Shown here one piece after another: positions 1-7,323 of a stretch of DNA of 64,000 nucleotides. Position 1 is the stretch's first letter. The number at the start of each line of letters is the position of its first letter. The stretch spans positions 1,174,594-1,238,593 of the forward strand of contig CP073749.1 of the NCBI GenBank assembly GCA_024398055.1, in the 5' to 3' direction. A program made the position numbers and the translations under genes. The notes beneath the pieces are model-generated. The model saw only the letters and a list, made by a program, of their open reading frames with translations. It was not told the DNA's origin and did no database searches. Origin of the DNA: a bacterium SCSIO 12741 (GTDB taxonomy: Bacteria > Bacteroidota > Bacteroidia > Flavobacteriales_G > Salibacteraceae).

Positions 1-879
1 AGACCAGTATTCCTTCCAGTCTTTTCCATGATCAGCTGCCCACTGACGAGTAGCTGAGATATATCCGATAGGAGCGTCAAGCCATACGTAAAGTACTTTT
101 CCATCTCCTCCTTTAACCGGAACTTTTACTCCCCAATCCAGGTCACGTGTCATGGCACGAGGCTGCAATCCTCCATCAATCCAGCTTTTACACTGACCGA
201 GAACCTGATTTCTCCAGGTTTTGGGATCGTGGTGTTCTTTTCCGTCTAATGTTCCCTCTTCGATCCAGGACCTCAACCAAGCTTCGTGATCTTGCATAGG
301 GAGGTACCAATGGGAGGTATCTTTTAGGACGGGGGTGGCACCGCTTAGTGTGCTTACGGGGTTGATCAGCTCTAAGGGGCTTAGGGATGTTCCGCAGTTT
401 TCACACTGGTCGCCGTATGCTCGGTCTGAACCGCAATTAGGGCAGGTTCCCTGCACGTATCTATCGGCTAAGAATTGCTTGTGCTCTTCGTCGTAAAACT
501 GCTGTCCTTCCCGAATTTCGAAAACACCTTTTTCCTCCAACACCTTGAAATACTCTTGGGCTGTTTCGTGGTGCAACGGACTTGTGGTACGGTGATAAAT
601 GTCGAAATCGATGCCAAAATCCTTGAACGCATCTCTGTTGATGGCGTGGTATTTATCAACGATTTCCTGGGGTAAAATACCCTCTTTTTTGGCACGTAAA
701 GTGATCGCAGCCCCGTGTTCATCCGAGCCACAGATAAAGGCTACCTCTTTGCCTTGCATTCGCAGGTGCCTAACATAGATATCGGCAGGCAAGTAGGCAC
801 CGGCCAAATGTCCAATGTGTAAGGGTCCATTAGCGTAAGGAAGCGCAGAGGTAATGAGGTATCGGCTGTAATTTTTCAT
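1..879 (-). CDS. metG: Methionine-tRNA ligase, N-terminal 293 residues (truncated by window edge)
   Basis: Charges tRNA-Met with methionine in the cytoplasm. The N-terminus reads [19 protein letters not shown] followed by [10 protein letters not shown], which contains the class I HIGH signature. At about residues 145-165 there is a zinc knuckle of two Cys-x-x-Cys pairs (CPNCG and CENCG), typical of MetRS forms carrying zinc. The frame is open to base 1, so the KMSKS loop, anticodon-binding domain and any C-terminal tRNA-binding domain lie outside the window. The ATG at 879 fits the family N-terminus and lies about 37 nt below a perfect -7 box at 916-923. It is divergent from the LD-carboxypeptidase gene. 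Confidence 0.97.
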   Translation of the reverse strand, partial: MKNYSRYLITSALPYANGPLHIGHLAGAYLPADIYVRHLRMQGKEVAFICGSDEHGAAITLRAKKEGILPQEIVDKYHAINRDAFKDFGIDFDIYHRTTSPLHHETAQEYFKVLEEKGVFEIREGQQFYDEEHKQFLADRYVQGTCPNCGSDRAYGDQCENCGTSLSPLELINPVSTLSGATPVLKDTSHWYLPMQDHEAWLRSWIEEGTLDGKEHHDPKTWRNQVLGQCKSWIDGGLQPRAMTRDLDWGVKVPVKGGDGKVLYVWLDAPIGYISATRQWAADHGKDWKEYWS

Positions 880-893
880 TAGGGCTATTTTTC

Positions 894-901
894 TACTTTT
901 A
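894..901 (+). promoter_or_regulatory. Near-consensus -7 box (TACTTTTA) for the LD-carboxypeptidase gene
   Basis: It differs from the Bacteroidota -7 consensus TAnnTTTG only in the last base and lies 23 bp before the ATG at 925. It faces away from the metG promoter, so the 45 bp gap would hold two divergent promoters. No clear -33 TTG is seen. Confidence 0.35.
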
Positions 902-915
902 TCCGCAAAAGGCTG

Positions 916-923
916 CAAAGATA
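916..923 (-). promoter_or_regulatory. -7 promoter box (TATCTTTG) of metG
   Basis: Perfect TAnnTTTG match read on the minus strand, 37 nt upstream of the metG ATG. It overlaps the gap next to the divergent gene's start. Confidence 0.55.
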
Positions 924-924
924 G

Positions 925-1842
925 ATGGATCAAATGATAATTCCCCCTTTTCTAAAAACCGGTGATAAGGTTGCTATTGTCAACCCCGGAAAGGTGCTTC
1001 CAAAGGAGGCCTTGACCCAAGCCATTACGCTTCTCGAGGAATGGGGATTAACGGTTGTTCCCGGAGCTCATGTCCTCGAAAAACACAACCAATTTGCCGG
1101 GCGAGACGAACAGCGGTTATTCGATTTTCAAAAAGCCTTAAGCGATCCTGATATCCAAGCCATCTTTTGTGCCCGCGGTGGATATGGGTCCGTTCGAATT
1201 ATTGATCAATTGGACTTCACTTCATTTCTCGATCATCCAAAATGGATAATCGGCTACAGCGATATCACGGTTTTTCATACCCATCTTAATCGCAACCATC
1301 GCACAGCGACCATTCACGGTCCAATGCCACTCGAATTTAAGGATCGAGACAAACGAAAAGAGGCGCTTGAACAACTCCAATCGATGCTCTTTGGAAAACC
1401 TGCTACCATCCAAATCGATGGACATCCTTTTAATCGATCTGGCGAAGCGGAAGGTGAATTAGTAGGAGGAAACCTCTCGGTTTTGGCGGGATTAAGCGGA
1501 ACCAATTCGGATTTGGAAACAGATGGAAAAATCCTTTTTCTCGAAGACTTGTGTGAAGAACTGTATCACCTGGATAGGATGATGTTTACGCTCAAGAAAT
1601 CCGGAAAGCTCAAAAACTTACAAGGCTTAATCATAGGAGGTTTCACAGACATGACGGACGTTTCAGGATGGTTTAAAGGAGAAGCCTACGATATTATTCA
1701 AGAGCACTTATCCGATTACAATTACCCAGTAGCCTATCGTTTCCCAACCGGACATATCCATCGAAACTACCCAATAATCAACGGCGGACGCTATCGTTTA
1801 GAGGTTTCTTCTTTAGAAACAAGATTAGGTTATCAATTTTAA
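925..1842 (+). CDS. ldcA: S66 family LD-carboxypeptidase (LdcA-like)
   Basis: Predicted to remove the terminal D-alanine from muropeptide tetrapeptides during murein recycling. At 305 residues it has the usual family length. The S66 triad is visible: a nucleophile Ser112 in the GYSDIT motif, Glu207 in FLEDLCEE and His277 in [10 protein letters not shown]. The conserved CARGGYGS segment lies at 82-89. No signal peptide is seen, consistent with a cytoplasmic recycling enzyme. Because S66 also contains MccF-type immunity peptidases, the substrate is inferred from family frequency and chromosomal context. The gene stands alone, divergent from metG and convergent with the following small gene. Confidence 0.9.
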   Translation: MDQMIIPPFLKTGDKVAIVNPGKVLPKEALTQAITLLEEWGLTVVPGAHVLEKHNQFAGRDEQRLFDFQKALSDPDIQAIFCARGGYGSVRIIDQLDFTSFLDHPKWIIGYSDITVFHTHLNRNHRTATIHGPMPLEFKDRDKRKEALEQLQSMLFGKPATIQIDGHPFNRSGEAEGELVGGNLSVLAGLSGTNSDLETDGKILFLEDLCEELYHLDRMMFTLKKSGKLKNLQGLIIGGFTDMTDVSGWFKGEAYDIIQEHLSDYNYPVAYRFPTGHIHRNYPIINGGRYRLEVSSLETRLGYQF

Positions 1843-1886
1843 GGGTAAACTCAGAGCTCAGATGGCTTTCGGGATCGTTTTCCACC

Positions 1887-2294
1887 TCAGGTAGAATGAA
1901 TTTCAGATCGCAGTAGTCTAAAGTCTGTTAATCCATAAACCAACTGAAGAAGTACTGCTATAGCGCCGGCAGCGTCCAATGAATCTGATCCAAAATCTTT
2001 GGCATAACAAAGTATTCCTTCCCACTCATACTTGAAAAACTCATTATACAAATTGAGACTTTTGAATATTTCGTACTCCGAAACTTGATTCGGATCATCT
2101 AAGTCGAAGGGCACATAAACGACTAAGCCAAAATTATCAGCCGGAAATTCGGGTCTCTCTATGCTCATGGGATGGATCACCTGAAGAGCCACATCAGACC
2201 CTATGCAAAAATCCAAAATGTAATGATCATTGAAAGGCCCATATTGACTAATTACCTTATCTAACTGGACCTTTATGGGATTCAGAACACTCAT
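1887..2294 (-). CDS. Conserved-looking hypothetical protein, 135 aa
   Basis: I do not recognise this protein. It is acidic, has no signal peptide or membrane segment, and reads like a compact globular cytoplasmic domain with alternating hydrophobic strands around residues 25-85 and a hydrophobic helix (AGAIAVLLQLVYGL) near 108-121. The composition and the run VVYVPFDLDDP loosely recall suppressor-of-fused-like immunity proteins, but I cannot support that assignment. The ATG at 2294 is the only good start. It is a single gene, convergent with the LD-carboxypeptidase gene (44 bp gap) and 84 bp downstream of the FecR-like gene on the same strand. Confidence 0.65.
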   Translation of the reverse strand: MSVLNPIKVQLDKVISQYGPFNDHYILDFCIGSDVALQVIHPMSIERPEFPADNFGLVVYVPFDLDDPNQVSEYEIFKSLNLYNEFFKYEWEGILCYAKDFGSDSLDAAGAIAVLLQLVYGLTDFRLLRSEIHST

Positions 2295-2378
2295 TAATTG
2301 ATTGGTAATTGGTCAAGAATGTGTGCAGATTAGCATGGAATTTCTAAAGCTTAATCAGATCCTACAGATCAGACTGCC

Positions 2379-3272
2379 TTAGTTTTTCACCCCGGCATGC
2401 TTCAAGAAGCGATCGTACTCTTTCTGAACCATTTCGGATTCAGGAGCAAGAGCAATTGCCTTTTCATAGTGGGTTACCGCATCCATGTACAAGCCGTTGA
2501 TTTTGTAGAACTCAGCCAAAAGAGCATGGTACAATGGAGAATCAGGATCAGCTTCCTTATTGATCTCGGCCAGGTCTTTTTCAATCTGAACCATCTCCTC
2601 ACCAGTAGGAATTCGAAGAATCAATTCACGGGACTTTTTGTTGTCCGCATCGGTTACAACCAACTTGTAAATCGCATCTTCTTCAAACTCAATAGTAGAT
2701 AAGTCCACGGCAGCCACGGTTTCTTTTACATCAAGGGTAATTACAGACTCATCAAACAAATTGAAGATCTCCACCTTGTAGCTTTCTGAAGGACTCTTGG
2801 CATCCCACTTAACCGAGGTCATTCGATTTAGGATATACGTGGTTTCTGGCGAGTACACTTTGATGTCGTAATTATCCACCGAGCGCTCAACCGAACCCGT
2901 GATACTCATGTTCGCCGTTCGCGAATCGTCAGTACCTTGCATTTCATTCATCACATAAGTCAGGTAGCGCTGCGCCAAGGATGAATTATCGGCCTCAAAA
3001 TTTCCAGCCGCATCGTTAAGTGTATAAATCCCTGTTTTGTGTAAGTTGAAGGATTGTCCACTGGCGTGCATCAATTGCAGGGAGCCACCTTCGGCTACCA
3101 TAATCTTCGCATCCGACGGGAGTTCGGTTCCCGGTCCAATGGGTTGAAAAGTTCCTTCTTTTTGTACGGCATTGTCACCTTTTACAGACAATACTTTAAA
3201 ACTGCTTGATTGGGCCCACAGGGCTGGGCTTAACAGAAAAATCAGCAGACTGAGCAGCAAATTCTTTTTCAT
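2379..3272 (-). CDS. Exported FecR-like/TPR protein
   Basis: A 297-residue protein with a clear Sec signal peptide (about residues 1-20, ending ALWAQ). Residues 25-90 resemble the FecR-type beta domain (a value set by a property, then GGSLQLMHASGQ). The middle part (about 150-220) looks like a beta-sandwich. The C-terminal 60 residues form one or two TPRs (LYHALLAEFYKINGLYMDAVTHYEKAIALAP). No catalytic site is visible, so it is probably a periplasmic scaffold or sensor. It is transcribed divergently from the CHASE2 gene across a 138 bp gap. FecR-like/TPR proteins next to CHASE2 proteins are familiar from cyanobacteria (established only loosely), which suggests a paired function. Confidence 0.75.
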   Translation of the reverse strand: MKKNLLLSLLIFLLSPALWAQSSSFKVLSVKGDNAVQKEGTFQPIGPGTELPSDAKIMVAEGGSLQLMHASGQSFNLHKTGIYTLNDAAGNFEADNSSLAQRYLTYVMNEMQGTDDSRTANMSITGSVERSVDNYDIKVYSPETTYILNRMTSVKWDAKSPSESYKVEIFNLFDESVITLDVKETVAAVDLSTIEFEEDAIYKLVVTDADNKKSRELILRIPTGEEMVQIEKDLAEINKEADPDSPLYHALLAEFYKINGLYMDAVTHYEKAIALAPESEMVQKEYDRFLKHAGVKN

Positions 3273-3294
3273 GGTTACTCCGCGTTTGTTAGAG

Positions 3295-3327
3295 CAAAAT
3301 TACTCCATTTCTTAAAATTACTAACAA
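3295..3327 (-). promoter_or_regulatory. Promoter of the FecR-like/TPR gene (TTG, 22 bp, TAATTTTG)
   Basis: Perfect -7 box TAATTTTG at 3295-3302 and a TTG at 3325-3327, spaced 22 bp, both on the minus strand and 22 bp above the ATG at 3272. This is the usual Bacteroidota arrangement. Confidence 0.55.
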
Positions 3328-3410
3328 TTGCCCATAAATACTCGGTTTTTAACTGCTTTATTTTTAGGGATTTATTTTTCTTTGAATGGAGTAATTCTTC
3401 GACCTAATAC

Positions 3411-4643
3411 ATGAAATATCTTTTTCGTCTCGATAGCCTTATCTGCACGAGTATTCTCCTCGGAGTAGTCGTACTGCTGTCAAATTTGAATTTTAACGTA
3501 GAGGTGTTCGACCCGGTAGCCAAGGCTTTCGAGGATTTTGAGATTTCGGATGTGGTCTTCACACAGCCCAAAGAAAACGACAGAAATCAGGCAACCCTGC
3601 GACCTAAACCGGAGGCCGATACCAGCATCGTACTGGTTAACATCGGAATGCTCGATCGCGGACAAATAGCGAAACAAATCGACGTACTCAACAAGCATGA
3701 ACCGGCTATAATCGCGATTGATGCCTTTTTCAGGAAGGAAAAGGATCCCATGAAGGATTTTCCACTGGCCATGGCTCTGGCTAACGTTAAGAACCTGGTT
3801 TTGGTTAGTGAATTACATCATATCGATTCAGGATATGCCTGCTTTGATTCCCTTTCCCTTTCCAACCCAATTTTCAATGAAAAAGCCAACAACGGATTTG
3901 CCAATGTGGTAGCCAGCTCGGGAACCCAGGGATTCAGAACCGTAAAGAAGTTCTCTCCTGTAGAATGTTTAGGTGATAGCAGCTACCCTAATTTCTCTAC
4001 TAAGATTGCTCAGCTTTATGACCCTGAAGCTTATGAAAAACTAATAAAACGAGGCAACGAAGAGGAAGTAATCAACTGGCGGGGGCACTACAGTAATTTC
4101 TACGCTCTGGATGCTGAAGACGTAATGAATGAAAAATACGACCTAAGCTTCATCAAGGGCAAAATTGTTTTGATGGGTTATATGGGCGTTCCCATGGGCA
4201 ATTACGACCTGGTCGATATATTCTATACTCCCCAAAACCATCGCGTTGCCGGGCGTTCTTATCCGGACACCTACGGAGTTGTTGTTCATGCCAATATTAT
4301 CTCCATGATTCTTCATGGGAACTACCTGCACGAAGCTCCTGAATGGGTGAACTGGGTACTCATATTCATTATTGTTTACCTCAATATTTGCTTCTTCATT
4401 TTCGTGGCTGAGCATAAAAAAATCTACTACGATTTGATCACTAAATCGGTGCAGATTTTGGAAATGATGCTTCTTATGTTCCTGATCGTAATTCTGATGC
4501 TGAAGTTTGAATTCAAATTCCATTTGTCAACGTTGATTGTTGCCATTTTCTTCTCAGGAGACTTCACCGAACTCTACATGGGATCCCTCAAACCCATTAC
4601 GCTAAAACTACTGCGCAAACTCGGCTTCGGCACTCAGGAATAA
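3411..4643 (+). CDS. Stand-alone CHASE2 domain membrane protein
   Basis: A 410-residue protein with an N-terminal membrane helix (about 13-30) followed by an extracytoplasmic CHASE2 sensor domain (about 45-305). The domain is recognisable from DTSIVLVNIG, the AIIAIDAFF strand and the late KGKIVLMGYMG segment. Three closely spaced membrane helices follow (about 313-335, 345-366 and 372-392). CHASE2 normally feeds a cytoplasmic kinase, cyclase or protease output domain. None is present here, only a short tail of about 18 residues, so signalling would need a separate partner. The divergent FecR-like/TPR gene is the nearest candidate. No TAnnTTTG box was found directly upstream. Confidence 0.82.
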   Translation: MKYLFRLDSLICTSILLGVVVLLSNLNFNVEVFDPVAKAFEDFEISDVVFTQPKENDRNQATLRPKPEADTSIVLVNIGMLDRGQIAKQIDVLNKHEPAIIAIDAFFRKEKDPMKDFPLAMALANVKNLVLVSELHHIDSGYACFDSLSLSNPIFNEKANNGFANVVASSGTQGFRTVKKFSPVECLGDSSYPNFSTKIAQLYDPEAYEKLIKRGNEEEVINWRGHYSNFYALDAEDVMNEKYDLSFIKGKIVLMGYMGVPMGNYDLVDIFYTPQNHRVAGRSYPDTYGVVVHANIISMILHGNYLHEAPEWVNWVLIFIIVYLNICFFIFVAEHKKIYYDLITKSVQILEMMLLMFLIVILMLKFEFKFHLSTLIVAIFFSGDFTELYMGSLKPITLKLLRKLGFGTQE

Positions 4644-4685
4644 ACTTTTACGCCCTCCAGGTGTAATTAGGGCAGCTGAAGTCTC

Positions 4686-4693
4686 TATTTTTG
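4686..4693 (+). promoter_or_regulatory. -7 promoter box (TATTTTTG) of ispG
   Basis: Perfect TAnnTTTG ending 7 bp before the ATG at 4701. Transcription should start within a few bases of the start codon, so the ispG mRNA would be nearly leaderless. This fixes 4701 as the start. Confidence 0.55.
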
Positions 4694-4700
4694 CCGAATC

Positions 4701-6650
4701 ATGTCTACCCAAGAAATGAAGTATACGAACAGCCTGACCGAATTTTCCCGGTTCAAAACCCGGGAAGTAAAGGTGGGAAATGTAAAAATCGGAGGAGATA
4801 ATCCGATTGTGGTTCAGTCCATGACCACAACCGACACCATGGATACTAAAGGCACCGTGGATCAATCGGTACGAATGATTGAAGCCGGGTGCGAATTGGT
4901 GCGGATCACCGCACCCAGTATTCGAGATGCTAAAAACCTGGAGAACATTCAGCAAAAACTGAGGGATTTGGGCCATCCAACTCCTTTGGTTGCGGATATT
5001 CATTTCACCCCTAATGCGGCTGAAGCTGCGGCCCAAATTGTGGCCAAGGTGCGGGTAAATCCGGGTAACTACGCCGACAAAAAGAAATTTCAAGACCTCG
5101 AATATACCGACGAAAGCTACCAGGAAGAATTGGATCGAATCCGGAAGCGCTTTACGCCTCTGGTTAAGCTCTGTAAAGAGCATGGAACGGCGATGCGAAT
5201 TGGCACCAATCATGGTTCCTTATCGGATCGTATCATGAGTCGTTACGGGGACACTCCGGAGGGCATGGTGGAATCGGCACTGGAATTTGTGCAAATCTGC
5301 GAAGATGAAGGCTACCAGGACATCGTTCTTTCCATGAAGGCATCGAACACTCAGGTCATGGTTCAAGCCTATCGTTTGTTGGTCAACCGTATGATTGAAA
5401 CGGGTAGAAACTACCCTCTTCACTTGGGAGTAACGGAAGCCGGCGAAGGCGAAGATGGACGGATCAAATCAGCAGTTGGAATTGGAACGTTGATGGAAGA
5501 TGGTTTGGGTGATACCATTCGGGTTTCCCTAACAGAAGAACCTGAAGCAGAGATCCCGGTTGCCCGCCAATTGGTAGATCGTTATACCCATCGAGAAGGA
5601 CATCCTCCAATTCCGGCATTGGAAAAATCGCCCATCAATCCCTTTGAATACAGCCGCCGTCACACCCAAGAAGTAGGCAACATTGGTGGACGACAGGTTC
5701 CAGTTGTCATGGCTGACTTCTCCCTAAAAAAAGAAATTACCCCGGCTTCTTTGTTTGCTGTGGGATACCATTATTCGGTACCTAATGACAAGTGGTCGCT
5801 TAGCGATCAGGCCTGCGATTACGTTTTTGTAGGTGATCGCACGGTGGATTTCGACATTCCCGGCACTTTGGGAATTGTTCAAATGCACGCCACCTGGCTG
5901 GAGAATCGCGATAAAGCCAGACACTATCCTTTTATCAAACCAGCAGAATGGTTGGCCGGAGTAGATCGTCACGCTGATCTCAACTTCGTATATGCCTGCC
6001 TGGAAGATCTGACTCAGGAATTGATCGACTCCCTAAAATCGGCTTCGAATGCTGTGCTTCTGATCGACACCTATCATGTTCATGGAATGGCTGAGCAAAG
6101 ACGCTTGTTTTTTGACCTGATCGAAAACCAATGCGACATTCCCGTTATTATTGGTCGTGCTTACCAAGATCTGGAACCTGAGCAAATGCAGCTCTATGCC
6201 GCTACCGACCTGGGCGGATTGCTCCTCGATGGCCTGGGAGATGGCGTGTTTATCGCCGCCGAAAACTGCGGACCAGACCGAACAACGAATCAAACTGCAT
6301 TTGGTATCCTGCAAGCTACGCGAACCCGGATTTCAAAGACAGAATACATATCTTGCCCCTCATGTGGTAGAACACTATTTGACTTGCAAGAGGTAACAGC
6401 CCGCATTCGTTCGCGGACCGAACACCTCAAGGGAGTCAAAATCGGTATCATGGGATGCATCGTAAACGGCCCTGGAGAGATGGCTGATGCAGACTACGGT
6501 TACGTCGGAACGGGACCGGGCAAGATTTCGCTTTATAAAGAAAAAGAAGTAGTAAAACGTAATGTTCCCGAAACCGAGGCGGTTGATGAGCTGATCGGAT
6601 TAATAAAAGAGCATGGTGACTGGACGGAGCCTGCCCTAAAGGAACACTAA
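4701..6650 (+). CDS. ispG: 4-hydroxy-3-methylbut-2-enyl diphosphate synthase, long three-domain form
   Basis: Penultimate step of the MEP isoprenoid pathway: reductive ring opening of methylerythritol cyclodiphosphate to HMBPP on a [4Fe-4S] cluster. At 649 residues it is far longer than the roughly 370-residue E. coli enzyme. The TIM barrel (about 20-310) and the C-terminal cluster domain are separated by an inserted domain (about 310-535), the architecture known from plants, chlamydiae and Bacteroidota. Cluster ligands are visible as Cys552 and Cys555 (SCPSCGRT) and Cys586 (GCIVNGPGE). The next gene starts one base after the stop codon, so the two are probably co-transcribed. Confidence 0.97.
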   Translation: MSTQEMKYTNSLTEFSRFKTREVKVGNVKIGGDNPIVVQSMTTTDTMDTKGTVDQSVRMIEAGCELVRITAPSIRDAKNLENIQQKLRDLGHPTPLVADIHFTPNAAEAAAQIVAKVRVNPGNYADKKKFQDLEYTDESYQEELDRIRKRFTPLVKLCKEHGTAMRIGTNHGSLSDRIMSRYGDTPEGMVESALEFVQICEDEGYQDIVLSMKASNTQVMVQAYRLLVNRMIETGRNYPLHLGVTEAGEGEDGRIKSAVGIGTLMEDGLGDTIRVSLTEEPEAEIPVARQLVDRYTHREGHPPIPALEKSPINPFEYSRRHTQEVGNIGGRQVPVVMADFSLKKEITPASLFAVGYHYSVPNDKWSLSDQACDYVFVGDRTVDFDIPGTLGIVQMHATWLENRDKARHYPFIKPAEWLAGVDRHADLNFVYACLEDLTQELIDSLKSASNAVLLIDTYHVHGMAEQRRLFFDLIENQCDIPVIIGRAYQDLEPEQMQLYAATDLGGLLLDGLGDGVFIAAENCGPDRTTNQTAFGILQATRTRISKTEYISCPSCGRTLFDLQEVTARIRSRTEHLKGVKIGIMGCIVNGPGEMADADYGYVGTGPGKISLYKEKEVVKRNVPETEAVDELIGLIKEHGDWTEPALKEH

Positions 6651-6651
6651 C

Positions 6652-7323
6652 ATGAGAGTTGTCATTGCCGGAGCTACCGGCATGGTGGGTCGTGAGCTGA
6701 CTCATCTCTGTACGCAAGAAAAGGCGGTGGAAAAAGTATTTGTCCTCGTCAGAAAACAGGTACCTGCCTTTGAAGATGAGGAGAAAATTCATCAAATCAT
6801 TGTCGATTACAATACCCTTTCGGAAAAAGATTTACCGGCCAATATTGATGTTGCTTTTTGTTGCTTAGGTACCACGATGCGCAATGCCCAAAGTCGGGAT
6901 GCTTTTCGAAAAGTGGACTACGATTATGTCACTGGTCTCGCCAGTATATGCCGCTTTCGTAAGGTTCGCAAATTTATCGCCGTATCGGCTATGGGGGCAG
7001 ATATCAAATCGCGGATGTTTTACAACCAGGTGAAGGGTGAAATGGAGGATTACCTCATGAATGATTCGCACCTGGATAATATCTTGATTTTGCGGCCTTC
7101 CCTACTCTTGGGGCAACGTCGTGAATTTCGATTGGCAGAGAAGTTGGCCACCGTTGTTATGACCACTTTTAATGCCCTGTTTATTGGAAATCTTCGGCAA
7201 TACAAGGCCATTCCCGGAAAAGTAGTAGCTCAAGCCATGATTAACCTGGCGAAAATGGAAGACGAGGGCAAAAAGATCATCCCCAATGACCTGATATTCG
7301 ACGTGGCCAAATTGAGGCTTTAA
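6652..7323 (+). CDS. NAD(P)-binding Rossmann-fold oxidoreductase (HTATIP2/TIP30-like)
   Basis: A 223-residue cytoplasmic Rossmann protein. The dinucleotide-binding loop IAGATGMVG lies at residues 5-13 and a Tyr-x-x-x-Lys pair (YNQVK) near 123-127, as in extended or atypical short-chain dehydrogenases. It resembles the NAD(P)H-binding HTATIP2 group common in Bacteroidota; the substrate is unknown. The ATG follows the ispG stop with one intervening base, implying an operon and probable translational coupling. The stop codon overlaps the end of the convergent pbpC gene by four bases, leaving no room for a terminator between them. Confidence 0.82.
   Translation: MRVVIAGATGMVGRELTHLCTQEKAVEKVFVLVRKQVPAFEDEEKIHQIIVDYNTLSEKDLPANIDVAFCCLGTTMRNAQSRDAFRKVDYDYVTGLASICRFRKVRKFIAVSAMGADIKSRMFYNQVKGEMEDYLMNDSHLDNILILRPSLLLGQRREFRLAEKLATVVMTTFNALFIGNLRQYKAIPGKVVAQAMINLAKMEDEGKKIIPNDLIFDVAKLRL

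Noticed and set aside
2295..2378. Palindrome-like direct repeats (ATTGGTAATTGGT and GATCTGTAGGATCTGAT) in the gap
   Set aside because: They are short, imperfect and without a T-run or promoter box; I see no function.
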